Origin: an uncultured Rhodospirillales bacterium
GTDB taxonomy: Bacteria; Pseudomonadota; Alphaproteobacteria; Acetobacterales; Acetobacteraceae
Reading direction: 5' to 3'
DNA: 44,051 bases
Assembly (NCBI GenBank): GCA_903891315.1
Contig: CAITEF010000205.1
Coordinates: forward strand, 1-44,051
The number at the start of each line of letters is the position of its first letter. The first letter of the stretch is position 1. Below are positions 28,291 to 36,831 of this stretch, one piece after another. The position numbers and the translations under genes were made by a program. The notes under the pieces were generated by a model, which was not told the origin of the DNA, ran no database searches, and saw only the letters and a program-made list of their open reading frames with translations.

Positions 28291-28886
28291 CCGGCACGCT
28301 CCGCCCAGCCGAGCCCCAATGTCTGCGCCACATCTTCAGCCCGCAGGGCGACGGCAACGAATTTGCCGTATTCGCCGATCAATGCGCGCCAACCGACCTG
28401 CGGATGCACCGGAAACGGCAGCAAACTGGTCTGCGGCATTTGCCTGCGCAGTTCGGCGAGAGCGCGCGGCATGTGATAATCGGCCGTCACCACGATCAGC
28501 GACGACACCCCATTCTGCATCACGAAATCCGTCGTCTCCAGCGCGTTGCCATGCGTGGTGTCGGCGTTGCGCCCCAGCGTGACGCGGCCAGCGAGCGACG
28601 CGGTGGCCGAAGCGTCCAGCCCTGCGGTGGTGGCCAGATCGTGCAGCGTCACGGCGCGACCGACGCCTGAGACCAGCAACAGTTTCGCGCGGCCCTGTAA
28701 CAGCAGACGCAGCCCTGCGGCGACGCGCTCCTTGCCGCCGGTCAGCACGACAATCGCGTCTGCCGACGGGGCCTCGGGCGCAGGGCGGGTGGTCTGCACG
28801 ACGAACCAAGCAAGCCCCGCCAGCCAGAGCACCGGCAGAGCCATCAGCGCCAGCAGCAGGCGACGGATCAACCCGCCGGATTTCAT
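28287..28886 (-). CDS. YdcF family protein (DUF218)
   Basis: DAIVVLTGGKERVAAGLRLL, VVTADYHMPRALAELRR. Confidence 0.9.
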   Translation of the reverse strand: MKSGGLIRRLLLALMALPVLWLAGLAWFVVQTTRPAPEAPSADAIVVLTGGKERVAAGLRLLLQGRAKLLLVSGVGRAVTLHDLATTAGLDASATASLAGRVTLGRNADTTHGNALETTDFVMQNGVSSLIVVTADYHMPRALAELRRQMPQTSLLPFPVHPQVGWRALIGEYGKFVAVALRAEDVAQTLGLGWAERAG

Positions 28887-29788
28887 GGCAGGCTGCGCAG
28901 CCAGCGCCCCACGGTGAGCCGAGCGGTCAGATAGCCGATCAGCGCACAAGCAAGCGGCAGCACCGGCACTGCGAGCAGTATCGGGGGCACGTCCTCGATC
29001 CGCGTCGGCAGCGCGAACGGGGCACCTTCCAGGAACGGGGCCGACAGAACCGCGAGACCTGCCAGCACCGGGGCGGCGCACAGCGTGCCCAACAATCCGC
29101 CGAACCCGGCGGAACTGGCGATCCGTCCGGCGAAGCGTCCGGCGATGTAGGTGTCCGGCGCGCCGAGCCCGTGCACGATCTCAATCGCCTCGCGGCGAGC
29201 CGCCAGACCCGCGCGGGTGGCAGCGATCACCACCGCAATCGCCACCAGACCGACCAGACCGAGCACCGCAAACGCGCAGGCCTCCAGGCTGGTCGCCAAG
29301 GTGAGCAGGCGTCCGATCCAGGCATTGTGCCCCTCGGTGGTGGTGCCGGGCGCGATGGCGGCGACCTGTTGGCCGATCACCACGAGATCGACATCGTCGC
29401 GCTCCAGCCGCAGCGCGATCACGCCGGGCAGTCGCAGTGAGCGCGGATCGGTGGCGTTGCCGAGCCAGGGGCCAAGCAGGCGTCCGAGTTCGTCCGGGGA
29501 GAGCTGATGCACCTGCGCCAGATCCTGATTGGGTCGCAGCACGCGCAGCACGCCGTCGATCCGGGTGACTTCCGGCCCGTTGTCGCGACGCGGCAGCGGC
29601 TGGTCCGGATTGGGCACCAGCACGGTGGCCGAGCGAGCGGCCCCCGCCTGCCAATGCCGCGAGACGGCCTGCGCCTCCAACGCCCCGCCAATCGATAGGG
29701 CAGCGAGGAACGCCATGGCGGCCACCAGCAATGGCAGCATCTCCTGGCCGAGCAGACGGCGCAGGCCGAGATCGTCGCGACTAGCCAT
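28883..29788 (-). CDS. ftsX: Cell division protein FtsX
   Basis: FtsX-type permease; overlaps ftsE by 8 bp; [22 protein letters not shown]. Confidence 0.88.
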   Translation of the reverse strand: MASRDDLGLRRLLGQEMLPLLVAAMAFLAALSIGGALEAQAVSRHWQAGAARSATVLVPNPDQPLPRRDNGPEVTRIDGVLRVLRPNQDLAQVHQLSPDELGRLLGPWLGNATDPRSLRLPGVIALRLERDDVDLVVIGQQVAAIAPGTTTEGHNAWIGRLLTLATSLEACAFAVLGLVGLVAIAVVIAATRAGLAARREAIEIVHGLGAPDTYIAGRFAGRIASSAGFGGLLGTLCAAPVLAGLAVLSAPFLEGAPFALPTRIEDVPPILLAVPVLPLACALIGYLTARLTVGRWLRSLP

Positions 29789-30452
29789 TTTGCACCAGCC
29801 TGCCATCCTCAAGCCGCAGCGAGGGATTGGGGAAACGCTCGACCAGCGAGTCGTTGTGGGTGGCGACAACCACCGTGGTGCCGAGCCGGTTGAGTTCGCC
29901 GAGCAGACGCATCTGTCGCAGCGCCTGGGTGTCGTCCAGATTGCCGGTCGGCTCGTCGGCGAGCAGCAGGCGCGGGCGACCGACGACGGCGCGGGCAATC
30001 GCGATGCGCTGTTGCTCGCCGCCGGAGAGTTCGGGCGGGAAGTGGCTCGCCTTCTTGGTGAGCTCCACCCAGCGCAGCATCTCGCCGACATCCTCGGCGA
30101 TCAGCTTTTCCGGTGCCTTGGCCAGACGCAGCGGCAAGGCGATGTTGTCGAAGGCGTTGAGATGCTGCAGCAGCCGGAAATCCTGAAACACCATGCCGAT
30201 GCGGCGACGCAAAGCGGGCAGGTCGTGGCGGCTGAGGACGTTGATGTCGTTGTCGAGCACGACCAATTGCCCGCCGCTGGGGCGCAGTTCGAGATGCAGC
30301 AGCCGCATCAGGCTCGACTTCCCCGCGCCGGACGGCCCTTGCAGCCAGCGGAACCCGCCGGCAGGCAGGCTGAAGCTGATATCTTCCAGCACCAACGGCC
30401 CAGGCCTGCTGGCGGTGCCGTAATGCAATCCTACGCTTTCAAGCCTGATCAT
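29781..30452 (-). CDS. ftsE: Cell division ATP-binding protein FtsE
   Basis: [59 protein letters not shown]. Confidence 0.95.
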   Translation of the reverse strand: MIRLESVGLHYGTASRPGPLVLEDISFSLPAGGFRWLQGPSGAGKSSLMRLLHLELRPSGGQLVVLDNDINVLSRHDLPALRRRIGMVFQDFRLLQHLNAFDNIALPLRLAKAPEKLIAEDVGEMLRWVELTKKASHFPPELSGGEQQRIAIARAVVGRPRLLLADEPTGNLDDTQALRQMRLLGELNRLGTTVVVATHNDSLVERFPNPSLRLEDGRLVQNG

Positions 30453-30533
30453 GCCCTATCCCAACGCTTCGTTCATGTTTTGCCACCAATCTGGGCCGCG
30501 CCGAAAGGTGCAAGACAGCAGCGAGGGCGATGC

Positions 30534-31049
30534 ATGGTGGTGACATGTCCGAATTGTGCGACCGGATACGACGTTCCGGACCGTCTGCTTGGCCCAAATG
30601 GGCGCAAACTGCGCTGTGCACGCTGCGCGATGGCATTCACCGCCGGTGCCGTCGGACCCAAAGCCCCGGAATTGCCAAGGCCGGTCGTGTCACACATGCC
30701 GGAGCCGGTGGCGGTCTCCAGCATTTTGCGCGCGCCGCTGCCGGAGGAAAAACCACCTTCGTCAAAGCCGCGCTCCGGATTCCGGTTTCGGGCGGCGATG
30801 CAGATGGCGGCCGCCTTGGTGGCCTGGATCGGCAGTCTAGCGCTGGCCGGGGGCGTCGGATGGGGTGTGATCGCTGAGCGGACGACGGTTATGCAGGCTT
30901 GGCCGCCGAGTGTGCGGCTTTATCATGCGCTGGATCTGGATCAGGAAACCGCGCCCCGGTCCGGACCTACCAGCGCCGCTTCGGCCGAAGCCAGGACAGC
31001 AGCGCCGGCAACACCAACCAAGTCGACGTCAGAGTCGCACCCAGGCTGA
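30534..31049 (+). CDS. MJ0042-type zinc-ribbon protein with one TM segment
   Basis: MVVTCPNCATGYDVPDRLLGPNGRKLRCARCAMAF; TM helix MAAALVAWIGSLALAGGVGWGV. Confidence 0.85.
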   Translation: MVVTCPNCATGYDVPDRLLGPNGRKLRCARCAMAFTAGAVGPKAPELPRPVVSHMPEPVAVSSILRAPLPEEKPPSSKPRSGFRFRAAMQMAAALVAWIGSLALAGGVGWGVIAERTTVMQAWPPSVRLYHALDLDQETAPRSGPTSAASAEARTAAPATPTKSTSESHPG

Positions 31050-33567
31050 GCAGCAACAGGCGTCCCATGCTCGCCGTGCCGGGATGCGCACTCAGCGCGA
31101 GCGAGCCGAACGCCGTCGCGGTGGTCAGTGCCGAGAACAGCACGGCGCGGGCAGTGGCGGTGCCGAGGAAGCGGCGCGCCCCTTTGCGCCAGTTCATCAC
31201 GAAATAGATGTTGAAACTCACGCCCACGCCCAGCAGCAGCGGGAGTGCGATGATGTTGGCGAAATTCAACGGCAACGGCAGCAGCACCGCCGCGACCAGC
31301 GTGATCGATGCCGACAGCATCAGCGGGGTCAGCACCAGCAGCACGTCGAGCGGCTTGCGCAACACCACCAGAAGCAACAGGCTGATCGCGATCAACGCGC
31401 TGACCGCCGCCGATTTGAACGCGCCGACGATGGTGCTCGCGGTCTCCACAATGATCACCGCCGAGCCTGCCGCATCGGGGGCCACGCTGCGGACTTGGGC
31501 CACGAATTCATGCAGCCCCTTGCTGTCCCGCGCGCCCGCCCGGCTGAGCACCTGCACGCGCACCCGACCGTCCGGCAGACGCCAATCGGCCGCAAAATCG
31601 GCCGGAATATCCATCCCGCTGACAACATGCGCTTCCAGCGCGTTGCGCAGTCGGTCGAGTTGCAGCGGCAGAAAACGGGTCAGCGACCAGTTCACCGCCA
31701 TCACCGTCGCGTCCGAAGCCTGCGCCATCCCGCGCAGATCTTCCATCAGCGGGCGGACCATCGCCGCCTGCTCCGGCTGCGGTGCCGAATGCACCCCGGC
31801 CTCAAGCTGCGCGAGGGCCGAGGCGGCGGCGACCCGGATGTCCTGCGGCGTGACGGCGGGCGGTGGCCCGTGCGGTGTGATGCTCGGCGCGAGGACGGCG
31901 GCGGCGTCCTTGAGCAGCGCCAATTTCTCGGGTTGCGCCTCCGGCACGAAGCTCGACAGGCTGAGCACATCGGCAACCAGCGGCAATTTGCGCAGCTTGA
32001 CGGCAAGCGCGTCGGCGTCCTGCATGTTGGCGGTGATGATGTCGATCGAATACGGGTTGGTCAGCGGATCATCCATCATCGCCGACAACGCCAGCATCGC
32101 TTCGGTGTTCGGGTCTTTGGTGTGCAGCGGGTCGGAATCGAACTCCAAACGCGGCGACAGGGCGAGTCCGAGTACGAACACGCAGCCTGCAATCGACAGC
32201 ACAGCCTTACGTCGCGCGAGCAGCCAACGCTCCAGCGCGCCCGCCCAGGCAAAGCCGATCTCGCCGGTTTCCGGTTTGGGTTGGCTGAGAGCGAGCGCTG
32301 CGGGCAGGAAGACGATGCTGCAAATGAAGGCGATGATCATCCCCGCACCCGCGATCAGCCCAAGTTCCGCGACACCGCTGAAATCGGTCGGCACGAAGGC
32401 GAAAAACCCAGCCGACGCCGCCAGCGCCGCCACCAGTATCTGCGGACCAGCCACCCGTGCGGCCGCTTCGAGCGCTGGTGCTGCTTCCCCGGTGGACAGG
32501 CGCATCTCACGGGTGCGCACGCAGAACTGAATGCCAAAATCCACCGCGATGCCGACAAACAGCACCGCAAACGCCACCGAAACCAGATTGAGGCGTCCGA
32601 CCGCGAGCGCGGCAAAGCCCGTGGTCATCAGCAGCCCGACGATCAGGGTGAACAGGATCGGCACAATCAATCGCCAGGATTTCACCGCCAGCACCAGCCA
32701 GACCAGCACCAAGGCCAGCGAGCCAACCGTGCCCCAGGCGGCACCTTGGGCGACGGTGGAGAATTCCTCGTCCGACAGCGCCACATCACCGGTCAGTCGC
32801 ACATGCGCCAGACCGGCGCGGACGAATTCCAGTTCGGCGATCCGCGCGCGCAACACGTCCGTCGCGTCACCACCGGGCTCCAAAGCTTCATAGTCGAGCT
32901 TCGGATGCACCAGCACGAAGCGATACTGCCCGGCCTGGCTGGCCAGCGACCCGGCCAGCAGCGTCTCCCACGACAGCGGAACGGGCTTGCCCGCAAGCGC
33001 GCCGGACAATGCCCGGTGAAACGCGTCCAGCGAGGGCGCGTAGCCGGTCAGGTCGGCTTGACCCTTTTCCAGCCCGAGCCCGATCAGCGACAAGGCGGCG
33101 AACAGGCCGCGCGCGGACGGGTCGGCGGTGAGCTGCCCGAGGAAAGGCTGGGCGTCGATGGTCGCTTCAAGGATGTCGGTCAGTTGCTTGGATTCAAGGA
33201 ACATCAGCCCATTCTGTTCCAGATAGGGCGAAGCGTCCGGGCGGCGGACATCCTTGAAATGCGCGTGGTCCTTCGCCACGACTGCCGCGAGATCGGCTGC
33301 GGTCTGGTCGGCGATCTCCGGCGTGGTGGCGTCCACCAGGGCGACGATGAGATCCTTGAATTGCGGGAAATCCCGGCTGAAGGCGATGTCTTTCTGCCGC
33401 CAGGGCAGGGTGTCGGAGAAGAGTTGATCGGTGTCTGTGGAAACACCCAGCCGCTCATAGGCGGCAAACACGCAGAGCGCGCCGATCAGGATGCCCATGA
33501 TCACCACCGGCAGCGCCCGACGGGCAGCAGCAGCGGCGATCGGTTCGATAAGGCGCGGCAACATCAT
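30967..33567 (-). CDS. hpnN: Hopanoid-associated RND transporter HpnN-like
   Basis: MMPL/RND family sequence starting MMLPRLIEPIAAAAARRALPVVIMG; HpnN-like periplasmic regions. Confidence 0.85.
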   Translation of the reverse strand: MMLPRLIEPIAAAAARRALPVVIMGILIGALCVFAAYERLGVSTDTDQLFSDTLPWRQKDIAFSRDFPQFKDLIVALVDATTPEIADQTAADLAAVVAKDHAHFKDVRRPDASPYLEQNGLMFLESKQLTDILEATIDAQPFLGQLTADPSARGLFAALSLIGLGLEKGQADLTGYAPSLDAFHRALSGALAGKPVPLSWETLLAGSLASQAGQYRFVLVHPKLDYEALEPGGDATDVLRARIAELEFVRAGLAHVRLTGDVALSDEEFSTVAQGAAWGTVGSLALVLVWLVLAVKSWRLIVPILFTLIVGLLMTTGFAALAVGRLNLVSVAFAVLFVGIAVDFGIQFCVRTREMRLSTGEAAPALEAAARVAGPQILVAALAASAGFFAFVPTDFSGVAELGLIAGAGMIIAFICSIVFLPAALALSQPKPETGEIGFAWAGALERWLLARRKAVLSIAGCVFVLGLALSPRLEFDSDPLHTKDPNTEAMLALSAMMDDPLTNPYSIDIITANMQDADALAVKLRKLPLVADVLSLSSFVPEAQPEKLALLKDAAAVLAPSITPHGPPPAVTPQDIRVAAASALAQLEAGVHSAPQPEQAAMVRPLMEDLRGMAQASDATVMAVNWSLTRFLPLQLDRLRNALEAHVVSGMDIPADFAADWRLPDGRVRVQVLSRAGARDSKGLHEFVAQVRSVAPDAAGSAVIIVETASTIVGAFKSAAVSALIAISLLLLVVLRKPLDVLLVLTPLMLSASITLVAAVLLPLPLNFANIIALPLLLGVGVSFNIYFVMNWRKGARRFLGTATARAVLFSALTTATAFGSLALSAHPGTASMGRLLLLSLGATLTSTWLVLPALLSWLRPKRRW

Positions 33568-33704
33568 CGGGAGAAGCGATCCATTTGCGCCCAGGGGATA
33601 GTCGCATTGCGCGCCGAGGTCCACCGCTGTTGAGACACGACAGGGGCACTTGCGAGATCCGCATTCACAGGCATATTCGGCGCAATCTTTTGGAGGAAAG
33701 CCAC

Positions 33705-34838
33705 ATGTCCACCACCACCGCCATCCCGGTTCGCACCCGCGCCCCGTTCCGCGCCGACCATGTCGGCTCCCTCCTCCGCCCGCACCGCCTGCGTGAGGCC
33801 CGTGCCCAGCGCGTGCTCGGTGAGATTCCCGCCGATGCGCTGCGCGAGATCGAGAATGCCTGCATCATCGAGACGATCAAGAAGCAGGAAAGCATCGGCC
33901 TGCGCGCCGCCTCAGACGGCGAATACCGCAGGGCCTATTGGCATTACGATTTCATCAGCAAGCTCGACGGCGTCGAACTCGTCACCCCCAAGCAGGACGT
34001 GCATTTCTCCGGCGGCACGCTGCTGCCCAAGAGCCTCGAAGTGCACGGCAAGGTCGGCTACTCGCACCCGATCATGGTGGACGACTACAAATTCGTCGCC
34101 AGCCATGTGACGACCGCCGTCGCCAAGCAGACCATCCCGTCACCCTCGGTGCTGCATTTCCGTGGTGGCCGTCAGGCGATCGACCGCGCGATCTATCCGG
34201 AGCTGGACGGGTTCTTCACCGATCTGGGCAATGCCTATCAGGGCGCTGTGACAGCATTCGCCGACGCCGGGTGCAAGTATCTGCAGCTCGACGAGGTCAA
34301 CATCGCCTATTTGTGCGACCCGGCGCAGATCGAGGGGCTGAAGGCACGCGGCGAGCATGTCGAAGGGCTGCTCGGCGAATATGGCCGGATGATCAACACC
34401 GCCATCGATGGTCGCCCGAGCGACATGGTGGTCACGATGCATCTCTGCCGCGGCAACTTCAAATCCACCTGGTTCGCCGCCGGTGGCTATGAGCCGGTCG
34501 CCGACGTGCTGTTCAACGAGATCAATGTCGACGCGTATTTCATGGAATACGACACCGAACGCGCCGGTGGCTTCGAGCCGCTGCGCCTGCTGCCGAAGGG
34601 CCCGAAGATGGTGGTGCTCGGCATCATGACCTCCAAGACCGGTGAGCTGGAGAGCGAGGATTTCCTCAAGCGCCGCATCGAAGAAGCCGCCAAATACGCC
34701 CCGCTCGAACAGCTTGCGATCAGCCCGCAATGCGGCTTTGCTTCCACCGAGGAAGGCAATCTGCTCAGCGAGGACCAACAGTGGAAGAAGCTGGAGCGTC
34801 TGGTGAAGGTGGCGCAGGACGTGTGGGGTTCAGTTTAG
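33705..34838 (+). CDS. Cobalamin-independent methionine synthase II-family protein (MetE C-terminal-like)
   Basis: FRADHVGSLLRP, TMHLCRGNF, SPQCGFASTEEGN Zn-ligand motifs; RBS ggagg. Confidence 0.9.
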   Translation: MSTTTAIPVRTRAPFRADHVGSLLRPHRLREARAQRVLGEIPADALREIENACIIETIKKQESIGLRAASDGEYRRAYWHYDFISKLDGVELVTPKQDVHFSGGTLLPKSLEVHGKVGYSHPIMVDDYKFVASHVTTAVAKQTIPSPSVLHFRGGRQAIDRAIYPELDGFFTDLGNAYQGAVTAFADAGCKYLQLDEVNIAYLCDPAQIEGLKARGEHVEGLLGEYGRMINTAIDGRPSDMVVTMHLCRGNFKSTWFAAGGYEPVADVLFNEINVDAYFMEYDTERAGGFEPLRLLPKGPKMVVLGIMTSKTGELESEDFLKRRIEEAAKYAPLEQLAISPQCGFASTEEGNLLSEDQQWKKLERLVKVAQDVWGSV

Positions 34839-34865
34839 GACAAAATGACTCTAGTGTCGTGAACC

Positions 34866-34944
34866 GTCATTGCAAGCGCAGCGCAGCAATCCACCGCGAT
34901 GCAGCCAGTGGCGCGATGGATTTCTGCGCTGCGCTTGCAATGAC
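34866..34944. repeat. 79-nt foldback element (GTCATTGCAAGCGCAGCGCAG, family B')
   Basis: 28-nt arms gtcattgcaagcgcagcgcagcaatcca / tggatttctgcgctgcgcttgcaatgac with one mismatch. Confidence 0.85.
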
Positions 34945-35011
34945 AAGGTGAGATTGGTTCATCCCAGTCTCTCTCTGTGTTAAATCACAACAACAAACGG
35001 GAGTGTCGAGC

Positions 35012-35635
35012 ATGCTGCGTTCTCTGCGAAACCTGAGCCTTGCTGCCGTGTTGTTCGCCACCCCCGCTTTGGCTGGCGATGCGGTCCAGGATTGGGGTCT
35101 GGCCAAGGCCCCGCCGGTGCCGGAACTGAAGACGCTCAAGCTCGATCCGAAGACCACCGCATTGCTGGTGCTGGATTTCGTCAAGCAGACCTGCAACCAG
35201 GAGCGCCGCCCGCGGTGTCTCGACACGCTCAAACCGTCCGGTGTTCTGCTGGAGAAGGCGCGCGCGGCGCATGCGACGGTGATCTATTCGGTCACCGCGA
35301 CGAGCGCCATGACCGACGTGCTGCCGCCGATGACCGCGCATGAGGGCGAGCCGCATGTGCAGGCCCCGCCCGACAAATTCCTCAACACCGATCTGGATGC
35401 GATGTTGAAGGCAAAGGGGATCAAGACGGTGATTGTCATCGGCACCGCCATCCACGGCGCCATTCTCGGCACCGCCTCGCAGGCGGCGTATCGCGGCTAC
35501 CAGGTGGTGGTTCCAGTGGACGGTGTTTCGGGGGATGATCCGTATACCGAGCAGGCGGTGCTGCGCATCATGCAGACCGGCCCGACCTTGTCGGCGCAGG
35601 TGGTGCTGAGCCGTGGGGAGTTGATCGGGTTTTGA
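35012..35635 (+). CDS. Isochorismatase-fold hydrolase, predicted exported
   Basis: Signal peptide MLRSLRNLSLAAVLFATPALAG; ALLVLDFVKQTC; VIVIGTAIHGAILGTASQAAYRGYQVVVPVDGVS. Confidence 0.85.
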   Translation: MLRSLRNLSLAAVLFATPALAGDAVQDWGLAKAPPVPELKTLKLDPKTTALLVLDFVKQTCNQERRPRCLDTLKPSGVLLEKARAAHATVIYSVTATSAMTDVLPPMTAHEGEPHVQAPPDKFLNTDLDAMLKAKGIKTVIVIGTAIHGAILGTASQAAYRGYQVVVPVDGVSGDDPYTEQAVLRIMQTGPTLSAQVVLSRGELIGF

Positions 35636-35641
35636 TGGTCG

Positions 35642-35716
35642 GTAGGGTGCGTTCGCGAAGCAAACGCACCAAGGATTTGGCGTGAACGGAGCGATTCCTT
35701 CGGGATCGCACCCTAC
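35642..35716. repeat. Foldback element (GTAGGGTGCG...CGCACCCTAC, family D)
   Basis: gtagggtgcg at left end and cgcaccctac at right end, 75 nt. Confidence 0.75.
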
Positions 35717-36768
35717 GCGTTGGACGACTTCACGCTGAAATTCGCCACCATCGCCGCCCGTCCGCCGCGGCCGAGCAAAGTCACCCCATCGCCCGCCCGC
35801 ACCACCATTCCAGGCTCTGGCCGCTCGACACGGCGGCTGCCGGAGGGTTCGATGGCGACGACGAAGAAGGTGCGCTTGGCCATGTCCTCAATCTCCTGGA
35901 TCGTGCGGCCAACATAAAGGCTGCCCTCAGCGGCGAGCACCACTTCGAGTTCCAGCCCAAGCGCGTGCAGATCCAACTCCATCCGCCGCCGCCGCTCTGG
36001 CGATTGCACGATCTCCGACAGCGCCGGAAACAGGATCAACGAGGCGACGTGTTCCGCGCCGATATGGGTGGGCATCACCACCGAATTGGCCCCGGCTTGC
36101 AGCAATCGCTTCTCGGTGGATGGTGTCTCACTGCGGGCGATGATCACCAGTTTCTCGCTCAGGCCGCGTGCTGTCAGTGTGATGAACAGATTCACCGCAT
36201 CCGACGGCACCACGGTGGCCAAAGCGCGCGCATGATGCACTCCGGCCTGGATCAGCGCCGCCTCGTCCGTGGCGTCGGCGTGAATACAGAGAAAGCCCAT
36301 TTCTCGAACCTCGACGACCCTCTCGGCATCGGTCTCGACAACGACGAGGCCGGTTTTCGCCGCTTGCAGTTCACGCGCGAGCATCACGCCGATGCGGCCG
36401 AAGCCGCAGATGATGACGTGGTCGCGTAGCTGTTCGATCTGGCGTGTCATCCGCTTCAATCCGAATACGAGTTGCACTTGGGATAGCGTGAGCGTCTGCA
36501 CCAACGCGCCGGTCAGAAAGATCATCCCGGTGCAGCCGGTGACGATCAACACCTCGGTGATCAGGCGCAGCACAGGGGTGGTGATCGGGCGAACCTCGCC
36601 GTAGCCCACGGTGAAGACAGTGACGATGACCATGTAGACCGCATCGCCAAGCGACCAGCCATTGGCCATGTAGCCGATCACCGCGAGCGTGCTGACGATG
36701 GTCACGAACGCTACACCGGCGAGCAGAAACCGCATCGGAGACTGCGCCAACGCCGCAAACCACCGCAT
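35713..36768 (-). CDS. Potassium channel family protein with RCK/TrkA-N domain
   Basis: Selectivity filter TVFTVGYGEV; Rossmann GFGRIGVMLARELQAA; TrkA-C region. Confidence 0.93.
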   Translation of the reverse strand: MRWFAALAQSPMRFLLAGVAFVTIVSTLAVIGYMANGWSLGDAVYMVIVTVFTVGYGEVRPITTPVLRLITEVLIVTGCTGMIFLTGALVQTLTLSQVQLVFGLKRMTRQIEQLRDHVIICGFGRIGVMLARELQAAKTGLVVVETDAERVVEVREMGFLCIHADATDEAALIQAGVHHARALATVVPSDAVNLFITLTARGLSEKLVIIARSETPSTEKRLLQAGANSVVMPTHIGAEHVASLILFPALSEIVQSPERRRRMELDLHALGLELEVVLAAEGSLYVGRTIQEIEDMAKRTFFVVAIEPSGSRRVERPEPGMVVRAGDGVTLLGRGGRAAMVANFSVKSSNA

Positions 36769-36792
36769 CAGAGCCCTCCTGTTCGCTCAATT

Positions 36793-36828
36793 CGTAGGGC
36801 GGACCAGCGCAGCGCAGTCCGCCCTACG
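36793..36828. repeat. Short palindrome (CGTAGGGCGGAC...GTCCGCCCTACG, family D)
   Basis: 12-nt perfect arms between polA and the channel gene; could also terminate transcription. Confidence 0.75.
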
Positions 36829-36831
36829 CGA

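Noticed and set aside
30910-33633. 907-aa plus-strand ORF antisense to hpnN
   Set aside because: Gln/Arg/His-rich mirror ORF with no domain; hpnN explains the region.
35713-36768. TrkA-type potassium uptake subunit
   Set aside because: The protein contains its own pore with a TVGYGE filter, so it is a K+ channel with an RCK domain, not TrkA alone.
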